From NCBI GenBank assembly GCA_018269075.1, contig JAFDVJ010000088.1, forward strand, positions 181-64,180: 64,000 nucleotides of DNA, read 5' to 3'. Positions 51,401-62,279 of the stretch are shown one piece after another. Below the pieces are notes generated by a model. The model worked only from the letters and a program-made list of their open reading frames with translations, did no database searches and was not told the DNA's origin. The first letter of the stretch is position 1; the number at the start of each line of letters is the position of its first letter. Source of the DNA: Acidobacteriota bacterium (GTDB lineage: Bacteria; Acidobacteriota; Blastocatellia; Pyrinomonadales; Pyrinomonadaceae). The translations under genes were made by a program, and so were the position numbers.

Positions 51401-53619
51401 GGCACGACGCGGCCGCCCTGCAAAGCGAGCAGCTTGCCGAGATTGAGGCCCGCGAAATCGACGTTGATCTCCGAGCGGTTGCGCGATTCGAAGGCGATCG
51501 CCGCGTTGCCGCTGAGCTTGCCGTCCATCACGTCGGCGGTTAAGTTATTGAGCGCGACGCGGTCGTTGTCGACGACGACGGCCGCCCGCGCCGCGCCGAG
51601 ATTGACGCTGCCGAGCGCGCCGCCGCCGAGGCTCATATCGGCGCTGACGCGATAGCCGCCCGCCGGTTCGAGGACGAAGACGGGCTTGTTGATCTTAACG
51701 TTTTCGAGCTTGCCGCCGTCGGGCAGAGTCGAGTTTTTGGCGAGCGTCACGGTGCCCGCGTCGATGTCGCCCGACGTGCCCTCGATGCGGCCCTCGCGCA
51801 CCGTCAGCCGGACGCCGGCGATGTTCAGCGTGCCGAGCACGGCGGCGCTGCTCTCGACCTTCGCGACCTTTAAGTTATCGGCGGCGACGATCGTTTCGCT
51901 CGGCACGTCGCGAACGTTGAAGTTGTAGGCGAAGACCTCGCCGAGCCGGACGTCGTCGAGATCGACGGCGGCCGCCCGCATCGTGTCGGCGAGAAAGGTC
52001 GTCGTGCCGTTTTCGTAGCCGACGCGCGCCCGCTCGGCCGTCAGGTTTTTGAACTTCGTGTCCTTGATCGCGGCCGCGTCCGACGAGACCTTTTCGATCT
52101 CGATGTCGGTCCGCTTCGGCACGTCTTTGAGCTTTAAATTCTGTGTTTTGACGCCGTCGAGCTCGAACGCCTTGGTCTTAAATTTGCCGGCCTGCGCGCT
52201 CGGCACGGAGAGGTTCGTGACGCCGTCCTTGATGTCGAGCCGGCCGTTCGACGCGTCGAGGTTTTCGATGTCGAAGCCCTTCGACGAAAAGACGGGCGTC
52301 CGCGCGCGGCCGAACGCGGCCGTAAATTTATCTTCCTTGTATTCGGCGACGGCGTCGGCGATAAAGACGCGGCCGATCGTTCCGAACGGCGTTTTCGCGG
52401 CCGCCGCCTGCAGCTCGCCGAACCATTTGAAATCGGTGCCGGTGCCGCGGATCAGGCCGACGAGCTGCGGGTAGTCGATCTTGAAGTCCTCGAACGTCAG
52501 CAATTGCGCGATCGCCTTGCCGTTGGCCTCGTACATCGAGCCGCTGCCGTCGACGGTCGCGTTGACGTTCAGGGTTTTCAGATAAATGTTCGAGGCGGCC
52601 AGCGATTCGGACGAGATCTCGCCCGCGACCCGGTATTTTTCGCCCTCGCCCGAAACCGTGCCCTTGAAATTGCCGATCCCGCGGAGCGGCGTGCCGAGCG
52701 GAAAGACGCTCGAAGTCTGCGTCAGATCGACCGTCGATTCGAGCTCGAACTTGTATTTCGGCGATTCCCAGCCGTCGATGCGGCCTTTCAGGTTCGACTG
52801 GCCGATCGGCGTCGTCAGCTGCAGCCCGGTGATGTCCGCGCCCTTCGCATCGGTGATGCCCTGCACGCGCAGGTCGATGTTTTCGAGCCGGCTCCGGTCG
52901 TAGACGAAATTCGAATCCTTCGAGTTGAGATCGAATTTATAGCGCTTCTCGTCGTCGGGCACGGCGAGATCCTCGGGCCCGATCGCGAGGACGACGTTTT
53001 TCGCGTCGCCGCCGAGCCGGCGTTCGACGTCGCCGTAATGGACGAGCCCGTCCTTGAGATTGAAGCGGATCGACGAGTAATTGAAATTGATCCGGTTTTG
53101 TTCCTCGACGAACTGGAGGTTGGAGAAATTAGATTTGCCGTTCTCGTCGAATTTGACCCAGACTTCGGCGCCGTCGACATCGGTCGAATCGACGGTGATG
53201 TCGCGCGAAAGCTGCCACGAGTAAAGATTCTGAACGGTCAGGCCGATCTCGGCATTGCGGATGAAAAAGAGCTTTTCGCCGGTCAGCTTGTCGTTGAAGG
53301 TCGCGTTTTTGAGCTCGAGTTTGAGCGGCGCGACCGTCACGCGGAACGTGTCGGCCGTGAACGTGATGCCGATCCGGTCCATCTTCGCGACGAACTGCGC
53401 GCGGATGTAATTGTCGAAAACGCCGTAGCGATAGAAAACGGCGATCAGGATCGCGCCGACGACGACCGTCAGCGCAAGCAGCCCGGCCGCGAGACCGGCC
53501 CTGCGGCGCGTGAAAAACCGCCGCCGGCGCGGTGCGGCGGGCGCAGCTTCGCCGGCGCCGTTTTCCGGCGTCCCGTTTTCTTCCGTCTCGACGGCCTGAT
53601 TATCGTTTTCTTCGGACAT
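48475..53619 (-). CDS. tamB: TamB-type translocation and assembly module subunit
   Basis: 1714 residues. A proline- and acid-rich N-terminal cytoplasmic tail and one transmembrane helix (AGLLALTVVVGAILIAVFY, about residues 48-66) anchor it in the inner membrane. The rest is a very long beta-rich region of AsmA/TamB type (e.g. FRVTVAPLKLELKNATFND near 90 and many repeats of LxGxAxI strands) expected to form a periplasm-spanning groove. The C-terminal DUF490 domain (about 1,330-1,714) ends SFEIRLRKRF. Such bridges link the inner membrane to TamA or carry lipids. Complete and without frameshifts. Confidence 0.9.
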   Translation of the reverse strand: MSEENDNQAVETEENGTPENGAGEAAPAAPRRRRFFTRRRAGLAAGLLALTVVVGAILIAVFYRYGVFDNYIRAQFVAKMDRIGITFTADTFRVTVAPLKLELKNATFNDKLTGEKLFFIRNAEIGLTVQNLYSWQLSRDITVDSTDVDGAEVWVKFDENGKSNFSNLQFVEEQNRINFNYSSIRFNLKDGLVHYGDVERRLGGDAKNVVLAIGPEDLAVPDDEKRYKFDLNSKDSNFVYDRSRLENIDLRVQGITDAKGADITGLQLTTPIGQSNLKGRIDGWESPKYKFELESTVDLTQTSSVFPLGTPLRGIGNFKGTVSGEGEKYRVAGEISSESLAASNIYLKTLNVNATVDGSGSMYEANGKAIAQLLTFEDFKIDYPQLVGLIRGTGTDFKWFGELQAAAAKTPFGTIGRVFIADAVAEYKEDKFTAAFGRARTPVFSSKGFDIENLDASNGRLDIKDGVTNLSVPSAQAGKFKTKAFELDGVKTQNLKLKDVPKRTDIEIEKVSSDAAAIKDTKFKNLTAERARVGYENGTTTFLADTMRAAAVDLDDVRLGEVFAYNFNVRDVPSETIVAADNLKVAKVESSAAVLGTLNIAGVRLTVREGRIEGTSGDIDAGTVTLAKNSTLPDGGKLENVKINKPVFVLEPAGGYRVSADMSLGGGALGSVNLGAARAAVVVDNDRVALNNLTADVMDGKLSGNAAIAFESRNRSEINVDFAGLNLGKLLALQGGRVVPVEGQTTGNANLTFAGTNFKTATGSLTADIAANAGTAERGLIPVTGRIEANATNGLFSLDVARLNTEKSEFAATGSFDLNGYNSNLDLALDSTDAKEIERIVKVLGVSPDFDRKVEEYKAEFAGNLTFKGRLTGNVSDPTIDGRAALDSLILRGRELGSVQTDLLVSPTGTQLKNGLLREADGGTLAFDVDVPRGGTNNIAVKATLTNINTGNLLAALPVNLPESLRGLQANTSGTIDVSGLPDAMQGTANLTATGGSLRGQTFDNLDTRVTFAGNSVNVEKFDATFGAGRLTATGNYRTDTTAFDFTAEGKNIPFARIQPFITTSDKFPDVGGSVDLTARATGRTADSRSYEINFNGRGTDVTLNGNPLGEVVFSGKTENQQLNANLTANLEGQQQTIAANINFADPNLPFRAETNFNNTELAPFIALIPRQTGNVGVTGQATGRIFLEGDLMSPNAAGEREFTTGNLKGSANFSQLALQIGDTPIAATEPVAIRFDSTQVVVDNAKFAGAGSNLTISGTKALTANGINNLNVDGQINLSILNAVSPNAFFAGLADVNVRVTGPNQTARLNGTAEMRNASASAFIGTERISFERLKGRIIFTSNQAQIDELTGFLGGGKFTASGGAFLNDNLQLSAFRLGLRGENVTVPLPKNFLTTGDAEVEINGRREGQKLSTFIAGRINAKRSLYSRDIDLADVIGGRREGSISQSGGSSSSLGDINLDLLVEGRNALVVRNNLADLTASLSLRVTGDLDVPQVEGRITADRGTLFYRNDRYEVQRGELVFPPNTGGIEPVVNLQAESEINGYQIFVSLNGKLTDTENLAANVRSNPALPQPDVISLITTGSLTNTEGGISTLAQSGINTAAEILTDQIINKPIAKATDKLFGLNKFQLDPIISGQRLNPTARLTVGRQINRNLLVTYSTNLSEDQNQVLALEYRVSNRLSFVAQYEQRPLNNVTRNKDVFSFEIRLRKRF

Positions 53620-53639
53620 TTTTACCCCTTGATTTTGTT

Positions 53640-53755
53640 AGTCTGAAGTCCCGAGTCGGAAATACATTTTCGCTTTGAAACCGCTTTGAATCGACCGAAA
53701 AGCCGCCCGCTCTTCAACCGACTCAAGACTTATGACTCAAGACTTAAGACTTTTA
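53640..53755. repeat. Heptamer-type array between ribBA and tamB
   Basis: The right arm 53718-53755 has five GACTCAA/GACTTAT/GACTTAA 7-mers; the left AGTCTGAAGTCCCGAGTCGG (53640-53659) is partly complementary. It lies between the tamB start and the ribBA stop, on co-directional leftward genes. Confidence 0.8.
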
Positions 53756-53756
53756 A

Positions 53757-54884
53757 TTATAAACCGACGGTTTCGACAATTTCCAGATTAAAACCCTCGA
53801 TTGCCGTGATGCGCGGGGGATGGTTCGACAGCAGGCGGATTTTCCGGACGCCGAGATCGTTCAGGATCTGCGCGCCGATGCCGTAATCGCGAAAGCGCCC
53901 GTAACCGGTTTCGCGCCGGGCGGTCCGAAAATCCAGCCCTTTTTCCTGCATCAGCGCATAAGTCTGCAGCTGGTGGATCAGGTCCAGATTATGCTCGCGC
54001 TGGCGCAGATAAAGAATCACGCCGCATTCGGCGGCGGCGATTTTCCGGAGCGATTCGGTGATCGCCCGGGAGGCTTCGCCGAGCTGCGAGCCGAACATCG
54101 CGAACGTGACATTCTCGGTTTGGACGCGCACCAGAACGGGTTCGGTTGTCTGCGAAAAATCGCCCATCCGGAGCGCGATATGCGTCTCGCCGTTGATCAC
54201 GTTCTCGTAGATCGCCGCCCGGAAAACGCCGTAATCGGTCGGCAGATCGGTTTCGACGACCTTTCGGACGAGCGTTTCCTTGCGGATCCGGTAGCGGACG
54301 AGATCGGCGACCGAGATGATCCGGAGCCCGTGTTTTTCGGCGAAGACTTCGAGCTCGGGCATCCGCGCCATCGTCCCGTCGTCATTCATGATCTCGCAGA
54401 TCACGGCCGACGGGTCGAGCCCGGCGATCCGCGCCATATCGACGCTCGCCTCGGTCTGCCCGACGCGGACGAGCACGCCGCCCTGTTTCGCGCGGAGCGG
54501 AAAAACGTGGCCCGGCCGCGCCAGATCCGACGGTTTCGACGCCGGATCGACGGCCGTCAGGATCGTCTTCGCGCGGTCGGCCGCCGAAATCCCGGTCGTG
54601 ACGCCCTCGCGCGCCTCGATCGAGACCGTGAAGGCGGTGCCGAAGCCCGACGTGTTTTCGGCGGTCTGCGGCTGGAGCTGCAGATAATCGCAGCGCTCCT
54701 CGGTCAGCGGCAGACAGATCAGGCCGCGCCCGTGGACGGCCATAAAATTGATGATTTCGGGCGTGATTTTCTCGGCCGCGCAGACGAGGTCGCCCTCGTT
54801 TTCACGGTCTTCGTCGTCGACGATGATGATCATTTTCCCGTCGCGAATGTCGGCGACGGCTTCCTCGATGGCGGCTAAAGGCAT
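53757..54884 (-). CDS. ribBA: RibBA: DHBP synthase with a degenerate GTP cyclohydrolase II half
   Basis: 375 residues from ATG 54884 (family-typical MPLAAIEEAVADIRDG); a TTG at 54926 is an alternative. The N-terminal RibB half makes 3,4-dihydroxy-2-butanone 4-phosphate; its acidic metal motif DDEDRENEGDL (24-34) is present, though Gln replaces the His of the usual GHTEA motif (GQTEAS). The RibA half keeps the frame of the fold (LPTDYGVFRA, RDYGIGAQILNDLGV) but lacks the three zinc cysteines: the ECLTGDVFGSxRCDCG region reads ENVTFAMFGSQLGEAS (about 257-272). GRGIGL is also replaced (EHNLDL). GTP cyclohydrolase II activity is therefore unlikely. No FMN riboswitch precedes it. Confidence 0.88.
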   Translation of the reverse strand: MPLAAIEEAVADIRDGKMIIIVDDEDRENEGDLVCAAEKITPEIINFMAVHGRGLICLPLTEERCDYLQLQPQTAENTSGFGTAFTVSIEAREGVTTGISAADRAKTILTAVDPASKPSDLARPGHVFPLRAKQGGVLVRVGQTEASVDMARIAGLDPSAVICEIMNDDGTMARMPELEVFAEKHGLRIISVADLVRYRIRKETLVRKVVETDLPTDYGVFRAAIYENVINGETHIALRMGDFSQTTEPVLVRVQTENVTFAMFGSQLGEASRAITESLRKIAAAECGVILYLRQREHNLDLIHQLQTYALMQEKGLDFRTARRETGYGRFRDYGIGAQILNDLGVRKIRLLSNHPPRITAIEGFNLEIVETVGL

Positions 54885-54970
54885 TTTCCCGATCTTCGAT
54901 TCCGGATTTCCGGTCTTTTCCGGCAAATCTCTGTAATATAAAAATTAAATTTTAGCGAAATCCGCGGTCT

Positions 54971-55000
54971 TTTGCCATTTGCCGTTTACCATTTACCATT
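54971..55000. repeat. Heptamer array before the LolC/E-like gene
   Basis: TTTGCCA, TTTGCCG, TTTACCA, TTTACCA: four direct 7-mers in the gap between the divergent ribBA and permease genes, ending just before the AAAAGGA that precedes ATG 55008. Confidence 0.8.
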
Positions 55001-55007
55001 AAAAGGA

Positions 55008-56144
55008 ATGTCGTTCGAACTGAGGCTCGCCTTCAAATATTTTCGCGCCCGGAAAAAATCGCTGGCGCGGTTTACGGCGGCGGTCGCCGTCGTCGGGCTC
55101 GCGGCCGGCGTCGCGAGCCTCGTCTTCGCGCAGGCGCTCGCGCAGGGCTTCGCCGACGAGATGCGCGACCGGATTCTCGCCAACACGGCGCAGATAGCCG
55201 TTTCCTTGAAAGACGGCGCCGAAATTCCGAACGCGCCGGAAATCGCCGGCCGGCTGAAAGCGATCGAAAACGTCCGCGAAGTCGTCCCGACGGCGCTCGA
55301 AAACGCGCTCCTCGCGAGCGACGGCGGGGCCGCCTACGCGATCCTTAAAGTCCGTTACCTGAATAATTTAACCGGCAACCAGATCTTCGTCGGCCGGCGG
55401 CTCGCCGAGAAGCTGAACCTGAAACCGGGCGACACGGCCGAACTCCTGACGCTCGAAAATCAGACGCCGTCGCGCGTCCGGGTCGCCGAAATCTTCGAGA
55501 CCGGGCTTTACGATTACGACGCGGCGTGGGTCTACGTCGCACCCGAAAAATTCGCGCGGCTCGCAAACCGCGCCGAGTTTGCGCCGACCCTTTTGAACGT
55601 TTCGGTCGCCGACATTTACCGGGCCGACGCGACGGCCCGCGAAATCCGCGCCGCGCTGGACGAAAATTTCCGGGTCGTCGACTGGCAGGAAGCGAACCGG
55701 CCGCTCTTCGCCGCGCTCGGCCTCGAGCGGAAAATGACGTTTCTGATCATCTCGCTGATCATCCTCGTCGCCGCGCTCAACATCACGACGACGCTCGCGC
55801 TGCTCGTCAACGAGCGCCGGCTCGACATCGCCGTGCTCCGGACCTGCGGCGCGAAGACGCGCAACCTGACGGCGATTTTTTTAATCGAAGGAATGTTCTT
55901 GGGATTGACAGGGATTTTCGGCGGGCTGGTTCTGGGCCTGCTCGGCTGCTGGCTGGCGAATTATTTCCGGCTCGTCGGGCTGCCGGCGGATGTTTACACG
56001 CTCGAATATATTCCGCTGCACCCGTCGTTCGGAAGCCTTTCATCGATTGCGGCGAGCGCTTTCGGACTGTCTCTGGCGGCGACCTTTTACCCGGCATTTA
56101 AAGCCAGCCGTCTGAAACCTTTAGAAAATTTGCGGACGGCGTAA
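55008..56144 (+). CDS. LolC/LolE-type FtsX-family ABC permease
   Basis: 378 residues from ATG 55008; the ATG at 54972 would translate the heptamer array. Four transmembrane helices in the MacB/FtsX layout: one N-terminal (FTAAVAVVGLAAGVASLVFA), a periplasmic domain (about 55-240), then three (FLIISLIILVAALNITTTLALL, FLIEGMFLGLTGIFGGLVLGLLG, SIAASAFGLSLAATFYPAF) with the cytoplasmic coupling segment VNERRLDIAVLRTCGA. LolC/E with LolD extracts lipoproteins from the inner membrane. No lolD ATPase gene is adjacent, so the exact cargo stays open. Confidence 0.85.
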   Translation: MSFELRLAFKYFRARKKSLARFTAAVAVVGLAAGVASLVFAQALAQGFADEMRDRILANTAQIAVSLKDGAEIPNAPEIAGRLKAIENVREVVPTALENALLASDGGAAYAILKVRYLNNLTGNQIFVGRRLAEKLNLKPGDTAELLTLENQTPSRVRVAEIFETGLYDYDAAWVYVAPEKFARLANRAEFAPTLLNVSVADIYRADATAREIRAALDENFRVVDWQEANRPLFAALGLERKMTFLIISLIILVAALNITTTLALLVNERRLDIAVLRTCGAKTRNLTAIFLIEGMFLGLTGIFGGLVLGLLGCWLANYFRLVGLPADVYTLEYIPLHPSFGSLSSIAASAFGLSLAATFYPAFKASRLKPLENLRTA

Positions 56145-56278
56145 ATTTTTGTGGATTTTTCGGGGCTTTGGAACTATATTTAGGCAAGTCTCGGAAAAAT
56201 TCTGTCTTGAAAAATTTTTCATAAAAGTTCAGACTTAGGTTATTAGTCCAACGACCGGTCTTAACAGGTAGTTTTTTT

Positions 56279-58684
<2,406 letters not shown>

Positions 58685-58770
58685 CGGCTTCGCGTTCCGG
58701 CCGCCGGCCCGCCGAGCGGTTTGAAAACGGGCCGAAAAACGCCCGATAATGAGGCTTAAGGCGATAATTT

Positions 58771-58812
58771 GCGTGAAAGATTCGTTTACGGCTTTCACGC
58801 TTTTTCTTTTTT
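58771..58812 (+). terminator. Rho-independent terminator of clpC
   Basis: A perfect 9-bp stem GCGTGAAAG (58771-58779) / CTTTCACGC (58792-58800) with a 12-base loop is followed by TTTTTCTTTTTT. It lies 87 bases after the clpC stop. A textbook intrinsic terminator. Confidence 0.92.
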
Positions 58813-58825
58813 GCGGTTTTATCTG

Positions 58826-58831
58826 TATAAT
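58826..58831 (+). promoter_or_regulatory. Probable -10 element of the bamA promoter
   Basis: TGTATAAT gives a perfect TATAAT directly preceded by TG; the -35 is poor (TTTCTT, 17 bases upstream, inside the clpC terminator T-tract). The predicted start near 58838 would leave a roughly 200-base untranslated leader before bamA. Confidence 0.55.
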
Positions 58832-58841
58832 TTGAAGATTT

Positions 58842-59007
58842 GTTGGACCAATAATGCGAAAGGGCAACCAAGCCTTTATTGAGTGAATCAAAGTTCGCGT
58901 ATCAACCCAACGTGGTAAGGCCCTCTTTATTTACGAAAAATTATCTTGAAGTTGTTGAGTTAGTTTGATTTTCGGGGCAATTATCATTTTCGGCTACGGT
59001 TTAGCCG
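58842..59007 (+). other. Candidate structured 5' leader of bamA
   Basis: Several pairings nest: GTTGG (58842-58846) with CCAAC (58907-58911), ATGCGAA (58854-58860) with TTCGCGT (58894-58900) and a small TTGA/TCAA hairpin (58879-58891). GGGC (58862-58865) can also pair with GCCC (58920-58923) to give a pseudoknot. A separate perfect 6-bp hairpin CGGCTA/TAGCCG sits at 58991-59007, before the AAGGAA RBS (59023-59028). It is not a recognised riboswitch. No gene is seen in the 354 bases between clpC and bamA. Confidence 0.4.
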
Positions 59008-59038
59008 CAAATTAGCAATTATAAGGAAATTCGGTTTT

Positions 59039-62000
59039 ATGCACATTTTTCGCGCTTTTGGGGTTACTTTGTTGATTTTGACGTTTTGTGCGTTTTCAAC
59101 AATTGCCAAGACAGACGATAAAACGAACGACTCTCCAAAAACCGGAACGACTGCGCAGCAGCAACTGGTCGAATCCGTTGACATTCAAGGTAATCGCCGT
59201 TTGAAGGACGAGGACCTTCTTTACTACATCAAAACGCGGCCGGGCGACGTTTTCAACCGCGAACAGCTCGAGCGCGATCTTAAGGAGCTGCTCTCGCTCA
59301 ACTTTTTCGACAAGGTCAAAACGCGCGTCCTGACCGAGGAAGGCGTGCGCGGCGGCGTCAACGTGATCTTCGAAGTCGCCGAGCTGCCGATCATCCGCGA
59401 TCTCCAGTTCGACGGTCTCAAGGCCGTTCCCGAATCCGACATCCTGAAAGCCTTCCGCGAACAGCGCGTCGGCATCTCCAAGGAAGCGATCTACAACCCG
59501 GTCAACGCGCAGAAGGGCGTTCGCGTGATCCGCGAGCAGCTCGCGTCGAAGGGCTACCCGAACGCCAAGGTGACGATCAAGGAAGAGGAAGTTTCGGCGA
59601 CCTCGACCGCGATCACGTTCGTCGTCGATCAGGGCTACCGCTCGCGGATCGTCAAGATCGAATTCGAAGGCAACCAGGTTTTCAAGGACGGCGAGCTGCG
59701 CGGCCAGCTCAAGCTCGTCCAGCCGACCGGCCTGATCTCGCGCGTCAAGGGAATGGACATTCTCGATCTGCGCAAGCTCCAGTACGATCTGCGCAAGAAC
59801 GTCCAGTCGTATATGTTCTCGAAGGGCTATTTTCAGGCCCGGATCGGCGAGCCGGTCGTCGAGGGACTCGGCTACAAACGCACCGGCCTGCCGCTTTTGA
59901 GCAGCTTTCCGATCCCGCTCCTGACCAGCAAGGACGACACTTTGAAGATCACTGTGCCGGTCACCGAAGGCAAAATCTTCCGGGTCGGCGAGCTCAAGGT
60001 CGAGGGCAACTCGATCTTTACCGAGACCCAGATTCTGAACTACGTCGGTCTCAAGAAGGGCGAGATCGCCGACGGCAAGCGTCTTCAGGACGCGGTTTAC
60101 GAAGATCTCAAAAAGGTCTACGGCTCGCAGGGCTTCGTGCTCTACAACGCCGAATTCGACCCGACTTTCAAGGACAATCCGGCCAACCCGAACGAGGGCA
60201 TCGTCGACGTCACGATCACGATCGACGAAGGCAAGCAGTTTCGCCTGCGCCGTTTGGAATTTTCGGGCAACACCTTCACGCGCGACAAGATCCTGCGCCG
60301 CGAAGTGCTGATCAACGAGAGCGACATCTACAATCAGATCGCGCTCGAAACCTCGATCATCCGGCTTAACCAGACCGGTTATTTCGATCCGATCGACAAG
60401 GACCAGGACGTCGAGATCAAGACGGACGAGGAACAGGGCGACGTCGAACTCGTCATCAAGGTCAAGGAAAAAGGCCGCCAGCAGATTTCGTTGAACGGCG
60501 GCATCTCGGGCATCGGCGGCTCGTTCTTCGGGCTCGAATATTCGACCAACAATCTTTTGGGACGCGGCGAAACCGTTTCGTTCCAGTTCGGCGTCGGCAA
60601 CCGCCAGCAAAACTTCCAGCTGACGTTTCAGGAGCCGTATTTCAAAGACCGTCCGATCTCGGTCGGCTTTTCGCTCTTCGCGACGCGCTACAAGTTTTTC
60701 GGCGAGGGCACGTATCTTTCGCAGAACACCGATCTGATCACGGATCTGATCACCAACCCGTACAGCACGATCACGGCCAGCGACCAGAATCTTTTCACGC
60801 AGTCGACCTACGGCGCTTCGCTGTTTGCGACCGCGCCGCTGTCGGAGCTGTTTTTCAAGAAACGCCGCTTCACGCAGTTTTCGCGGATCGGTCTGACGTA
60901 CCAGTTTTCGGCGACGAGCATCACCGAGCCGCCGGTCAACTCGCAGGGCAACGTGGCGACCGCGATTCCGGTCATCTATTCGCAGCCGAACATCATCACG
61001 AGCCGCGTGACGGGCAGTTTCGTCTACGATTCGCGCGAGCCGGCGGCCAACGGCATCGACACGCTGCGCGGCACGCAGCTTTCGGCGCAGGTCGCTTTTT
61101 CGGGTCTCGGCGGCGATGTCCGGACGTATCAGCCGACGCTTTCCTACACGTCGTTCATCCCGATCCGGCATCGTAAATCGAAAAACGCCGAGGTCTTCGG
61201 TTTCCGGCTGATCGCCGGCACGATCGGCAGCTACGCGACGAGCCCGAAGATCCGCAACGCCAACTCGCTGTCCTTCGTCGGCGGCGTGCCGATCTACGAA
61301 CGTTATTATCTCGGCAGCGAATACGACGTCCGCGGCTACAACACGCGTGCGATCGGCCCGATCGCGCCGTTCGACACCTATGTGACGGCGCGCAACGTCT
61401 CGGTCGCGAGAAACGCGAGCGGGACGGCGGAAGTGGTTCCGGGGCTCAATTCGACGACGGCGTCCGAAATCGCCGCGCTCGGTCTGCTGACCGGTTCGGG
61501 CGGCGCGAATCCGGCGCTCTACACGAATTCCTACCGTTTCATCGGCGGCGACACCCAGCTGCTGGGCAACTTCGAATACCGCATCCCGATCTTCGGTCCG
61601 GTCAGCCTTGCGGCGTTTGCCGACGTCGGTTCGGTCTTCAACCTGCGCAAGACCGGCACGCAGACGATCAACAGCAACTTCCTCGGCGACGATTCGTTTC
61701 TCGGCGCGGGCGTTCTGACGGCGCTCGCCGCCCGCAACGTGCCGAACATCAACAACAACGGCAGCCTGTATTTCTACCAGAACCAGTTTTTGACGCCGAC
61801 CCAGTTCAGAAACCTGTGCCAGCTGTTTCAGGTGACCTGTCCGGATCAGCTTCCGAATCAGGTTCAGCAGCTCTTCCTGCGCGGCGAGGCGCAGACCAAT
61901 TCGCTCGTCCGGATCGACGACAGCGCCTTCAACAAGATCGGCGATTTTCGCGCCAGCGTCGGGTTGGAGCTGCGCGTCCAGGTGCCGATCGTCAACGTGC

Positions 62001-62122
62001 CGTTCCGGCTGATCTATTATTACAACCCGAACGCGGTGCTCGGCCTGCGGACCGAGCTGCCGAATCTCTATCTGCCCGGTAAGAAAAGCGGGTTCCGCTT
62101 TACGGTCGGAAGAACATTCTAG
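59039..62122 (+). CDS. bamA: BamA outer-membrane protein assembly factor
   Basis: 1027 residues; longer than E. coli BamA (about 800), mainly through barrel loops. Signal peptide VTLLILTFCAFSTIA. Five POTRA domains span about residues 42-475 (VESVDIQGNRRLKDEDLL, IIRDLQFDGLKAVPESDI, IVKIEFEGNQVFKDGEL, RVGELKVEGNSIFTETQI, RLRRLEFSGNTFTRDKIL). The 16-strand barrel includes RYYLGSEYDVRGYNTRAIGP, the VRG motif of loop 6, and ends RFTVGRTF with terminal Phe. It catalyses insertion of beta-barrel proteins. The skp-like genes follow, as in many diderm genomes. Confidence 0.95.
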   Translation: MHIFRAFGVTLLILTFCAFSTIAKTDDKTNDSPKTGTTAQQQLVESVDIQGNRRLKDEDLLYYIKTRPGDVFNREQLERDLKELLSLNFFDKVKTRVLTEEGVRGGVNVIFEVAELPIIRDLQFDGLKAVPESDILKAFREQRVGISKEAIYNPVNAQKGVRVIREQLASKGYPNAKVTIKEEEVSATSTAITFVVDQGYRSRIVKIEFEGNQVFKDGELRGQLKLVQPTGLISRVKGMDILDLRKLQYDLRKNVQSYMFSKGYFQARIGEPVVEGLGYKRTGLPLLSSFPIPLLTSKDDTLKITVPVTEGKIFRVGELKVEGNSIFTETQILNYVGLKKGEIADGKRLQDAVYEDLKKVYGSQGFVLYNAEFDPTFKDNPANPNEGIVDVTITIDEGKQFRLRRLEFSGNTFTRDKILRREVLINESDIYNQIALETSIIRLNQTGYFDPIDKDQDVEIKTDEEQGDVELVIKVKEKGRQQISLNGGISGIGGSFFGLEYSTNNLLGRGETVSFQFGVGNRQQNFQLTFQEPYFKDRPISVGFSLFATRYKFFGEGTYLSQNTDLITDLITNPYSTITASDQNLFTQSTYGASLFATAPLSELFFKKRRFTQFSRIGLTYQFSATSITEPPVNSQGNVATAIPVIYSQPNIITSRVTGSFVYDSREPAANGIDTLRGTQLSAQVAFSGLGGDVRTYQPTLSYTSFIPIRHRKSKNAEVFGFRLIAGTIGSYATSPKIRNANSLSFVGGVPIYERYYLGSEYDVRGYNTRAIGPIAPFDTYVTARNVSVARNASGTAEVVPGLNSTTASEIAALGLLTGSGGANPALYTNSYRFIGGDTQLLGNFEYRIPIFGPVSLAAFADVGSVFNLRKTGTQTINSNFLGDDSFLGAGVLTALAARNVPNINNNGSLYFYQNQFLTPTQFRNLCQLFQVTCPDQLPNQVQQLFLRGEAQTNSLVRIDDSAFNKIGDFRASVGLELRVQVPIVNVPFRLIYYYNPNAVLGLRTELPNLYLPGKKSGFRFTVGRTF

Positions 62123-62135
62123 ACGATTGACAACG

Positions 62136-62190
62136 GTTGCCTGATAACATACCATTGCATTTTTCCGAAAAATCAAAGGTATCAGGCAAC
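62136..62190 (+). other. Hairpin between bamA and the first skp-like gene
   Basis: A perfect 11-bp inverted repeat (GTTGCCTGATA at 62136-62146, TATCAGGCAAC at 62180-62190) encloses a second near-palindrome ATTTTTC/GAAAAAT (62159-62172). It starts 13 bases after the bamA stop; no T-tract follows, so it may be a processing or partial-termination site. TTGACA at 62127-62132 with TACCAT 17 bases later is a weak promoter candidate. Confidence 0.55.
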
Positions 62191-62279
62191 AATTTAAGGG
62201 TTTCAGGTTTCAAAGGACTATAAGTTAGATAACTAACGCCGGTCTTTTTGTAAGTTTTAAGGAGTAACAGTAAATAATA

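Noticed and set aside
54885..55007. FMN riboswitch upstream of ribBA
   Set aside because: The gap is too short, and the segment ahead of the gene has no RFN-like conserved blocks; it contains a heptamer array instead.
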